DNA of 64,000 bases, from contig NZ_JAHKQD010000047.1 of the NCBI RefSeq assembly GCF_018860915.1, positions 124,001 through 188,000 on the forward strand, written 5' to 3'. Within the stretch, counting starts at the first letter, position 1. Every line of letters begins with the position of its first letter. Source of the stretch: Colwellia sp. C2M11 (lineage in GTDB: Bacteria; Pseudomonadota; Gammaproteobacteria; Enterobacterales; Alteromonadaceae). Made by a program: the position numbers and the translations under genes. This document shows positions 57,179-64,000 of the stretch, piece by piece. The notes under the pieces are model-generated. The model was not told the DNA's origin. It was given only the letters and a program-made list of their open reading frames with translations, and searched no databases.

Positions 57179-57308
57179 TATTCACTTACTAGGGCAATAG
57201 CAATAATAACTCTCTCGTATATTTCTACGTTGACAGAGTTATTATTTTATTTAGAGCATACTGAGTTTTTACACCTAATATTGTTGATATTATTAAGCCA
57301 AGCTCTGA

Positions 57309-58976
57309 TTACTTAATACTCTTTAGTGAACTTAAGGGGAATAAAGTCTCTAAATGCTTTTGGTAATTATTGCACCTACCTGAAGAGCTATTATATAGTG
57401 GTCTTCTTACCTGCCAAACACTTGCTGTTTTAACTTGATTTTTATATTGATGAAAATTAAGGCAGTTATCCTCCCAAGGTAACCCTATAAATGAAAGCAG
57501 TCGTTGGGTTTGCTCTTTAGGTGATTGGATTAGATTGTCATAATTAAATGTTAAAATATCTTCTGGAAATAATGACTGCCAATGTGCCATTAACCTTTCT
57601 TGTTGCTGGTAAAAATGAATAATATTTTTTAGCTCTGTCGCATAAGCCATAGAAGATCCTAAACGCAGAAAATAAATTGATAAGCAATTATCTAGTATTG
57701 AACGAGTAGTCCATATAACTTTAGCATTAGGCATAAGTAATTTAATTATCCCTAAGTATAAAAAATTATCTGGTCGTTTGTCAGTTAATTGATCACCTTG
57801 GTTTTTAAAGCGGTTAATTTCCGTTAAGTATTCTGAAAGTAATCTATCTTTTTTTCGATCTACCTGTATATCTTCAAGAACATTTTGTGGAAAATCAGGG
57901 TAATTATTAAACATTAAACGATGAAAAAACTCTTGCTCACCTCCAATACTGATACCTGAATGTGCAGCTAATATTTGTTCGCAAAGTGTTGAACCTGAAC
58001 GAAACATACCACAGATGAAAACAGGTGAAGTGCTGCTAGACTCTGTGCTATCTACAGTAGAAAACCACTGCTTATTAAAAGTAGCTATAATACTGTCTAC
58101 TGTATGTTCAAACTTTATAGCATCGTATGACGGTAGCGTTTTTTTATCTAATTCATTAGCTTGTTGATAATAATGAAACGCAAGATCATAAGCTTTACAA
58201 TCATCAAAAGCCTTTCCTAGAGCATAACCAACATTGATTTTATCTGACTGAGCAATATCAGAGCTTAAGAAAGCATCTTTTAATTGATTAATTAGTGGGT
58301 GCTCTTGATTTTCAATTTTATAAAGATCAGCTTGTCTAGCTAGCGCAGTATAATTTTTAGGATTGATTGTACAAGCTAACTGAAAGTAATATAGCGCTTT
58401 ATTTCTATTACCTAATTGTTCATATAAATTGGCTAAGTTGTAGCATAAAGAATCTTGTTCAGGATGCTTAACAATAGCTTTAGTGAGAATATCGATGGCT
58501 TTATCTGGTTCAGATAAGTGTTCACTGAGAATGGTTGCTACATTTAAAGATACTTCATAATCTTTATCAATACCAATGGCTAATGCTTTATTATAAAAAA
58601 TAATGGCTTGCTCAAAATTACCCGAAAGCTTTTGATAATAGGCGCAATTGAAAAAAGTTGTGGCATTAGCAATGTTACTTTTTGATTGTTTTTCATATAA
58701 GTTTGCTAGATCTTGCCAACGAGACTGAGCACTATAGAGCTCACTTAAGGTATTAAAATAGTTTTTGGATAAGGGTTGAAAGGTTAGCAGTTTAATTAAA
58801 TGTTTTTCAGCTAATTTATAATTTTTATTAGTGAAACCAAGTTTTACTAATAACTGGTGTATTTGGATATTGGTAGGATCTTGTATTAATAAATCTTCAA
58901 GTGCCATTTGGCCTTGGTCTAATTTATTTGAATTTAGTAGCCGTAAAGCATATTCGATTGTAACTTCAGCTTTCAT
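57309..58976 (-). CDS. TPR-repeat sulfotransferase
   Basis: 555 residues. The N-terminal TPR array (about residues 5-240, roughly six repeats, such as YNLANLYEQLGNRNKALYYF) is followed by a PAPS-dependent sulfotransferase domain (about 295-540). The 5'-phosphosulfate loop is GMFRSGSTLCEQIL; the 3'-phosphate region is probably WTTRSILDNCLSIYFLRLG. No signal peptide, so it is predicted cytoplasmic. It follows the TonB receptor gene in the same direction, 156 bases apart, across a terminator-like hairpin and a long perfect inverted repeat. The substrate (peptide, lipid or glycan) is unknown. Confidence 0.88.
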   Translation of the reverse strand: MKAEVTIEYALRLLNSNKLDQGQMALEDLLIQDPTNIQIHQLLVKLGFTNKNYKLAEKHLIKLLTFQPLSKNYFNTLSELYSAQSRWQDLANLYEKQSKSNIANATTFFNCAYYQKLSGNFEQAIIFYNKALAIGIDKDYEVSLNVATILSEHLSEPDKAIDILTKAIVKHPEQDSLCYNLANLYEQLGNRNKALYYFQLACTINPKNYTALARQADLYKIENQEHPLINQLKDAFLSSDIAQSDKINVGYALGKAFDDCKAYDLAFHYYQQANELDKKTLPSYDAIKFEHTVDSIIATFNKQWFSTVDSTESSSTSPVFICGMFRSGSTLCEQILAAHSGISIGGEQEFFHRLMFNNYPDFPQNVLEDIQVDRKKDRLLSEYLTEINRFKNQGDQLTDKRPDNFLYLGIIKLLMPNAKVIWTTRSILDNCLSIYFLRLGSSMAYATELKNIIHFYQQQERLMAHWQSLFPEDILTFNYDNLIQSPKEQTQRLLSFIGLPWEDNCLNFHQYKNQVKTASVWQVRRPLYNSSSGRCNNYQKHLETLFPLSSLKSIK

Positions 58977-59011
58977 AAGTCCATAATTAAAATTTAATGA
59001 GTAAGTAACTT

Positions 59012-59063
59012 TACTTTATTTCGTTTATTTTAAAGCACTTATTAAAATAAACGAAATAAAGTA
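59012..59063. repeat. Perfect 22-bp inverted repeat between the receptor and sulfotransferase genes
   Basis: The arms 59012-59033 and 59042-59063 are exact reverse complements, containing TTTATTTCGTTTATTTTAA, around an 8-nt loop. It lies in the 5' region of the sulfotransferase message, 36 bases before its start. Confidence 0.75.
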
Positions 59064-59075
59064 TATATGATTATA

Positions 59076-59106
59076 TAAAAAAAGAGCCAATGTAATATTG
59101 GCCCTT
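59076..59106 (-). terminator. Terminator of the TonB receptor gene
   Basis: Minus strand AAGGGCCAAT (59106-59097) pairs with ATTGGCTCTT (59091-59082) including one G-U pair, with a 5-nt loop, and runs into seven to eight T residues. It is 27 bases past the receptor stop. Confidence 0.85.
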
Positions 59107-59132
59107 TTATCTAAATTACAAACAAACGACAA

Positions 59133-62048
59133 TTAGAAGCTAATTGTTACACCTGCATGAATTAAACGACCTAGTGCATCATACGCGCCAGGGAATGTAT
59201 TACCATTACCGCTACCTGATGGTGCATTTGGTACCATTGGTGGCGCCTTATCAAGAAGGTTATTTACACCTAAACGTATTGTTACATGTTCAAACGTGTT
59301 AAATGATGCTGCAAGATCTAAGTAGTTTTGAGCACCTAACGTAGTTGGACCTGCTTCAATAGTATTTGATTCAGCATTACGAGTGAATTCTTCAGCTTCA
59401 CCAAAGTAACGCCATGTTGCTGTAACTGTTGCATCCCACGGAGTTATCCAAGCAGCACGTAAGTTACTACGCCATTTAGGAGAAGGAGAACCACACACTG
59501 AACGATCCCAGTAACCTTCACAAGAGTCAATAGCAATACCCGGAGTATTTTGCGTATCAAGTTGCATCAAGTATGTACCAACAAAATTGAAGCGAACCTC
59601 ACCCATATCATCTAAAGAAAGTTCATAAGAAGCATCAACATCAATACCTGAAGTTTCAATAAAACCGATATTACTATTAGTATCAATGATGCTATCTTGT
59701 CCAACCCATAATGCACCTGTATTTGCATTACGGTTGATTAAGTCACATGAAGATTGAAGATTATCAACCGCACATTCGTTATGAACAACAGCAGCACCTT
59801 TCGATTGAATCGCATCTTCAATTTGAATATTAAAGTAATCGAATGTGATATCTAATCCATCAAGGAAGCTAGGAGATAAAATTAAACCTAATGAAACCGT
59901 ATCTGATTTTTCAGGTCTAAGATCTAGGTTACCACCAGAAACAGAGTTATATTGACCAGCAGGACTCTCTAAGCTAGAAGAACCATATTGTGCAGCTGTA
60001 ACACCAGTACGTGCACATTGCTCTTCCGTTAACGTAGGGTTAGGTCCACAAGGATCTGACCAGTTGAATAAACCAATTGATGTTGGTGCAAATAATTCAC
60101 GTACATTACCTGTACGTACTGCGCGTTGGTAACTAGCACGGAAGCGAACTTCGTCGTTAACAGTCCAGTTAAGTGCTGCTTTATAAGTATCTGTAGACTT
60201 GTCAGTAGTACCTTCTACTGAATAATCTGAATAACGATATGCTAGCTCTACACCTAACTCTTGTGCAAACTTAGCATCTTCAATTAGTGGTAAATTAAAT
60301 TCAGTAAATAAATCTGTTACTGAGTACTCACCTTTAACACCGGCAGTTGGGCCACCTTGACCAGCACCATCACCTGAAGTAAAACCATTATCTGGTTCAA
60401 GAGTTAATGATTCTTTACGGTACTCATAACCAAATACAACACCAGCACCAGTAGTGGTACCTGGTACCATAAAGCCAGATTCAGTTAAATCACCCGATAC
60501 GAAACCAACCATTTGTGTACTTTTTGTATCGCCACGAGAGTATAAGTTTTTAATTAGGTAGTCTAGGGAATCCTGAGTAACAGCACCTTCTTCAAATACA
60601 TTCCATGGTACACAATCAGGATCTGAACCATCAATAACAGATTGACACGTCGCTACGCCATCAACATCTTTAACATTTAGCGCACGCTTAATGTTCGTTA
60701 TTGACATTTCATTACGGTAAGTTTCTAAATAAGCAACTGAACCAAAGTTTACTGATGCATCATAAGACCAGTCATCATTGATATAACCACGTAGACCAAG
60801 AACAAAGCGTGAAGACGTATGTCTTAAATCATCTTGACGAGGACCACCTTCAACATTACGACGACCAATATAAACGGTTTGACTGTCGCTTGCGGTTAAG
60901 CCTTGGCTACCACAAATTGCATCAAATTGTTGATCTGATAAAAGTGGGTTATCACAATTTAAGCTATCAGTTACAAAAAACGCACCTGATGGCGCTATCT
61001 GTGCAACACTTCGGTCATCCATATAACTCGCTTCAGCATAAACTTCAAAATGCTCATTAATTTCATAATGACCGAAACCACCAAAGGTTTTACGTTTATC
61101 TGGACGTTGATAATAATTTAAAGGACCGTAGTTATATAAGAGACCGTTGCGATCTACAAAATCAGTACCTTGAACTATGTAATCAAAAGTAGCAAAATCG
61201 GTAAAACGACCTTCAGGTATAGTACTTGAACCACCACAAACACGCTGACCATTACCATCAATATCCATTGCACAAGCACTGTAATCACGGTTATCTTGTG
61301 TTACTGCTTTAATATCACGGTATGTAGCATATAACGTAACATTACCATTGCCGTCAGCAGTATTTCCACCGATAATCAATGAAAAATCGTTAGTATCACC
61401 GTCAGTTACATTACTTGAAGGTAAAGGGAAACCAGCCTCAGATACAGCACGCTGCATATCGCTATGGTCATTATTGTGTTGATAGAAGCTGTTTTGGTAT
61501 TCAAATTGAACACCTTCAAAATCATCTTTCATGATAAAGTTAACAACACCAGCAATAGCATCTGAACCGTATGTAGCAGAAGCACCACCGGTTAAAACTT
61601 CTACACGTTCTACTAGCGCTGCTGGAATTTGGTTAATATCAGCACCAGTACCACCGGCTGCAGGTGAACCTGATGGTAATCGACGACCATTCATTAATGT
61701 TAGGGTACGTACAGAGCCTAAATTACGTAAATCAACCGTTGCTGTACCTGTTGCGCCATTAGCTACACCAGATGTTTGGTCAGCAAAAATAGCCGGCATT
61801 TCATTCAATACATCTTCGATACGAGTAATACCAGAAACTTTAATATCTTCAGCGGATATTGTAGTAATAGGGCTTGTACTTTGGATATTTGCACGTTTAA
61901 TGCGAGAACCAGTTACTTCGATTTTTTCAATTTGTTCTGCACTTTCTTCAGAAGCAGCAAATGAGGTTGAACTCATTGCAGCCGTTGCGCCTGCACCGAA
62001 CATTACGGCCAAACGAACAGCTTTCGCTATTTTAGTATTGTTATACAT
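59133..62048 (-). CDS. TonB-dependent receptor (large, non-siderophore type)
   Basis: 971-residue outer-membrane receptor. Signal peptide (MYNNTKIAKAVRLAVMFGAG and onward, cleavage after TSFA), TonB-box region (EQIEKIEVTGSRIKR), plug (about 50-165; TLMNGRRLPSG and LTGGASATYGSDAIAGVVNF) and a long barrel ending in VTISF. The VTGSRIKR/NGRR-type plug is typical of receptors in marine Alteromonadales for peptides, glycans or other polymers; the ligand is not readable. I chose ATG 62048, with GGGAG upstream. The upstream region of 711 bases is unusually long. The downstream TPR-sulfotransferase is probably a functional partner. Confidence 0.92.
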   Translation of the reverse strand: MYNNTKIAKAVRLAVMFGAGATAAMSSTSFAASEESAEQIEKIEVTGSRIKRANIQSTSPITTISAEDIKVSGITRIEDVLNEMPAIFADQTSGVANGATGTATVDLRNLGSVRTLTLMNGRRLPSGSPAAGGTGADINQIPAALVERVEVLTGGASATYGSDAIAGVVNFIMKDDFEGVQFEYQNSFYQHNNDHSDMQRAVSEAGFPLPSSNVTDGDTNDFSLIIGGNTADGNGNVTLYATYRDIKAVTQDNRDYSACAMDIDGNGQRVCGGSSTIPEGRFTDFATFDYIVQGTDFVDRNGLLYNYGPLNYYQRPDKRKTFGGFGHYEINEHFEVYAEASYMDDRSVAQIAPSGAFFVTDSLNCDNPLLSDQQFDAICGSQGLTASDSQTVYIGRRNVEGGPRQDDLRHTSSRFVLGLRGYINDDWSYDASVNFGSVAYLETYRNEMSITNIKRALNVKDVDGVATCQSVIDGSDPDCVPWNVFEEGAVTQDSLDYLIKNLYSRGDTKSTQMVGFVSGDLTESGFMVPGTTTGAGVVFGYEYRKESLTLEPDNGFTSGDGAGQGGPTAGVKGEYSVTDLFTEFNLPLIEDAKFAQELGVELAYRYSDYSVEGTTDKSTDTYKAALNWTVNDEVRFRASYQRAVRTGNVRELFAPTSIGLFNWSDPCGPNPTLTEEQCARTGVTAAQYGSSSLESPAGQYNSVSGGNLDLRPEKSDTVSLGLILSPSFLDGLDITFDYFNIQIEDAIQSKGAAVVHNECAVDNLQSSCDLINRNANTGALWVGQDSIIDTNSNIGFIETSGIDVDASYELSLDDMGEVRFNFVGTYLMQLDTQNTPGIAIDSCEGYWDRSVCGSPSPKWRSNLRAAWITPWDATVTATWRYFGEAEEFTRNAESNTIEAGPTTLGAQNYLDLAASFNTFEHVTIRLGVNNLLDKAPPMVPNAPSGSGNGNTFPGAYDALGRLIHAGVTISF

Positions 62049-62585
62049 ATTTTCTCCCTGAACCACTAACGTGGTTACTTGCAGTGTTTAAGTAAAGTGT
62101 TAATCCTAATATTATTTTGCTCTAACGGCAGGAACTAACCTTTAAAATACTAGTACTTAGCGCTTAATAAGGCAACACTAATTGTAACATTTAAATTCAA
62201 CAAAAGGATAAGCGGAGAAGGGCGGGTAATTTTATTTTAAATCAACTGGTTACAAGTTAACTTTACTTTAATATAGTATCATTTACTTAAATAAAAAAAC
62301 TTAGAAAAAGTAAAATTAGCATGTTAAATTATGATAAATATATAAAAATCAATATGTTACTTTGTTTTGGAGGTAGTAAAGTTTTCGTTACTAGTTGTTT
62401 AAATATTAAACTTAGTGAAAAATAAATAAAAATCAATTAGTTATATTTGTTTTGCGTGTTTTTATCTATTTAAATTTAATTTACTAGTACAAAAAAAGAA
62501 CAATTGAATTTTTTTAACTTATTAGATGTAACAAGTTATTACGTCCTAAGAGCGGTAATTATTAATTTTAAAAACTTTAAATAAC

Positions 62586-62651
62586 GTGCCTATCGAGTTA
62601 GAAGCAAGAGCTGTTTGTATTGCCATTATCGATAAAGATGCTGATAAGTAG
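62586..62651 (+). pseudogene. Possible gene remnant (21 codons)
   Basis: From GTG 62586 the frame reads VPIELEARAV then CIAIIDKDADK and stops at 62651. The composition is protein-like and unlike the AT-rich flanks, but there is no Shine-Dalgarno and the upstream frame closes at 62556. The hairpin that follows would suit a gene end. I do not recognise the family. Confidence 0.22.
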
Positions 62652-62659
62652 GTGATAAA

Positions 62660-62700
62660 ATGATAATTCTCTGAGGCTAATCATTTCAGAAAATTATCAT
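62660..62700 (+). terminator. Imperfect 15-bp hairpin
   Basis: 62660-62674 (ATGATAATTCTCTGA) pairs with 62686-62700 (TCAGAAAATTATCAT) with one mismatch and an 11-nt loop. There is no T-run. It may be the old terminator of the remnant upstream, or a convergent terminator serving the DUF1244 gene. Confidence 0.4.
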
Positions 62701-62759
62701 GAGTTTAATAGTGTAAATTAACGAGTACTTTATATTCTTGATAACGTTAATTTGTTTCG

Positions 62760-63038
62760 TTAACCTTTATTAAATTTAGCAAGTTGCTCTTCGGTAGCTG
62801 GCAGCTGATATTTTTCTTTCCATTCACTGTAAGGCATACCGTATACTTGTTCTCGTGCGCTATCGATATCGACTGAAACACCAAGTTTTTCTGCTTCAGC
62901 TACTGTCCATTTACTAAAACAATTACGACAAAAACCCGCTAAATTCATCAGTTCAATGTTTTGTACATCTTTTCTACTATCTAAATGAGCTAATAAACGA
63001 CGAAAGACAGCAGCTTGAATTTCAGTTTCTTTGTTCAT
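62760..63038 (-). CDS. DUF1244 family protein
   Basis: 92 residues. It fits the DUF1244 pattern: FRRLLAHLDSRKDVQNIELMNLAGFCRNCFSKW, shown here by its parts AGFCRNCFSKW and GMPYSEWKEKYQ. The two Cys of CRNC could bind metal. A soluble small protein of unknown function, common in proteobacteria. The ATG at 63038 has AGGAAT upstream. It lies 58 bases after the CsiV-like gene in the same direction, so co-transcription is possible. Confidence 0.85.
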   Translation of the reverse strand: MNKETEIQAAVFRRLLAHLDSRKDVQNIELMNLAGFCRNCFSKWTVAEAEKLGVSVDIDSAREQVYGMPYSEWKEKYQLPATEEQLAKFNKG

Positions 63039-63096
63039 GATATTCCTATTAAAGCTAATTGTTATATGATTTTTATGAAGAAGTTGCTTGCTAAGG

Positions 63097-64000
63097 CTAT
63101 TTTATCGCTTGGCTTACTTGTTCACCTTCTGGTTTTGTTGGATCGAAACGTCTTATTTGTACTATCATGCCAATGTAAGGGTGATCAAAGTAGTGTATTT
63201 CACCTGTTATTACTCGACGGTTTTGGCTAAAGTTAATAAGTTTTGCTGTACTATCATTACTACTAGTTGGCACATTTTTAATTATTTTTTCAAGATCACT
63301 TTCATTAAATACATTGAAATCAGCAGTTATATAAAGATAATGATCTAGGTGTATTTTAAGAAAACCATCTAAGAACCAAGGTTGAATTGGTGCCTTGAGT
63401 GGGGTACCTAGTTCTGAGTGTTGTTTGTTGACAATAGTCTCTACAGAATTGGTGGCTATAATAGTTTCCAAATCCATTTCGTTAACTTGGTTAACTGTCT
63501 TATTAATTGTATCTATATCAATAGGCTCTCGACTAAACGCATTAAAACGTGTAAATATTTGGTTTAAGACTTGCTGATTATTACGAGATCTTTCAATGTT
63601 AGTCGACTCTGTTGTCAGTGTTGAGTTTTGTGTTTTAGTTAGTTGATTAATTAAGTTTTCTTCTAATAGTTTTTCTTTCTCAACCTCAAGTTGATATTCT
63701 TCTAATGCTTTTTGGTATTCATGCGCTAAATTTTGACCCGCAAATAACTTAAGTGGAATAGCATCTTTTTGCGTTACGCCAACTTGTCTCCAGCCAAAAT
63801 GTAGTAGCGGTTTAAATGTTTTGCTCCAGCGTAGTCGCTGACTAATATCAGTTAATAGTAAAGATTCATCAGCAATTAAGTAAGGGTTGTATTCATTGTG
63901 TATACCTAAAGCATTCAACTTATTTGGCAGCGCATTTATCTCGACTGAATTTATATTCATATTAGCGAGCTGCTCTTTATCAAATAATCTTTCCATTTCT
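63097..64000 (-). CDS. csiV: CsiV-like protein, C-terminal part
   Basis: The frame is open through the right edge of the window; the Met codon at 63996 is probably internal because no signal peptide follows it. The visible 299-301 residues hold the C-terminal pattern of the CsiV family (peptidoglycan-binding protein CsiV): WRQVG, GFLKIHLDHYLYITADF and RRVITGEIHYFDHPYIGMIVQI. A coiled-coil-prone Glu/Gln-rich stretch lies near residues 85-125. In Vibrio CsiV activates penicillin-binding-protein partners under D-amino-acid stress; the role here is inferred. In gammaproteobacteria it usually follows mfd, which would be beyond the window. Confidence 0.75.
   Translation of the reverse strand, partial: EMERLFDKEQLANMNINSVEINALPNKLNALGIHNEYNPYLIADESLLLTDISQRLRWSKTFKPLLHFGWRQVGVTQKDAIPLKLFAGQNLAHEYQKALEEYQLEVEKEKLLEENLINQLTKTQNSTLTTESTNIERSRNNQQVLNQIFTRFNAFSREPIDIDTINKTVNQVNEMDLETIIATNSVETIVNKQHSELGTPLKAPIQPWFLDGFLKIHLDHYLYITADFNVFNESDLEKIIKNVPTSSNDSTAKLINFSQNRRVITGEIHYFDHPYIGMIVQIRRFDPTKPEGEQVSQAIK

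Larger units (their letters stand above)
62049..62759. other. Long AT-rich intergenic region upstream of the TonB receptor
   Basis: No intact gene. It contains a short possible gene remnant (62586-62651) and a hairpin (62660-62700), and it must hold the receptor promoter and leader. No Fur-like 7-1-7 site is evident. Confidence 0.5.

Noticed and set aside
61531..62061. Long antisense open frame (176 codons) within the TonB receptor gene
   Set aside because: It is the complement of conserved signal-peptide and plug codons of the receptor and resembles no protein family.
1..64000. Defence island, prophage or integrative element
   Set aside because: No integrase, transposase, toxin-antitoxin, restriction or phage structural genes were recognised; most of the window is core metabolism and signalling.

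Overview
The window reads as a chromosomal segment of a marine, cold-adapted gammaproteobacterium of the order Alteromonadales, most likely Colwelliaceae (Colwellia or Thalassotalea). This placement is an inference. It rests on the low-GC, AT-biased codon use, the gammaproteobacterial housekeeping sets (cmoAB, aspS-ruvC, ruvAB, msbA-lpxK-ycaR, rsuA, roxA, csiV) and the TonB-dependent receptors. I see no rRNA, tRNA, CRISPR array, prophage or intact insertion sequence. The genes at both edges are cut by the window.

Layout. 1-5.6 kb: tail of a probable phosphoesterase, an aldo/keto reductase, and a three-gene branched-chain 2-oxoacid dehydrogenase operon (E1 alpha, E1 beta, E2) that must borrow E3 from elsewhere. 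5.9-8.3 kb: an unusual Ser/Thr kinase-like protein followed by a 208-bp element with imperfect terminal inverted repeats. 8.3-9.5 kb: aquaporin Z and two tiny membrane proteins. 9.6-14.8 kb, minus strand: type II NADH dehydrogenase, a patatin-like lipase and a siderophore-type TonB receptor with a Fur-box-like site. 15.3-25.9 kb: dGTPase-like protein, a periplasmic binding protein, cmoA-cmoB, aspS-ruvC, a reversed oxidoreductase gene, ruvA-ruvB and a DUF2062 protein. 26-31.7 kb: comEC, msbA, lpxK, ycaR.

31.8-44.5 kb, minus strand, is a complete nitrate assimilation locus. nasT-nasS encode an ANTAR antiterminator and its nitrate-sensing partner. They are followed by the long operon nrtA-nrtB-nrtD, an outer-membrane barrel gene, nirB, nirD and nasA. 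Upstream of nrtA the sequence shows a sigma-54 promoter, an NtrC-like site, two hexaloop stem-loops of the ANTAR target type and an intrinsic terminator. Nitrogen status would therefore act on initiation and nitrate on leader read-through. Nitrate would enter through the barrel and the ABC transporter, be reduced to nitrite by NasA and then to ammonium by NirBD.

44.9-64 kb: roxA (ribosomal oxygenase), rsuA, two PAS/GGDEF/EAL proteins that face each other as a large inverted repeat around a small periplasmic-binding-protein gene, a MocR-type regulator divergent from ccoG, a TonB receptor paired with a TPR-sulfotransferase, a DUF1244 gene and the C-terminal part of a CsiV-like gene.

No obviously new defence or mobile system is present. 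The most interesting items are the dual nitrate control region, the kinase with an unrecognised C-terminal half, the MITE-like element, the inverted GGDEF-EAL duplication, and the receptor/sulfotransferase pair separated by a perfect 22-bp hairpin.
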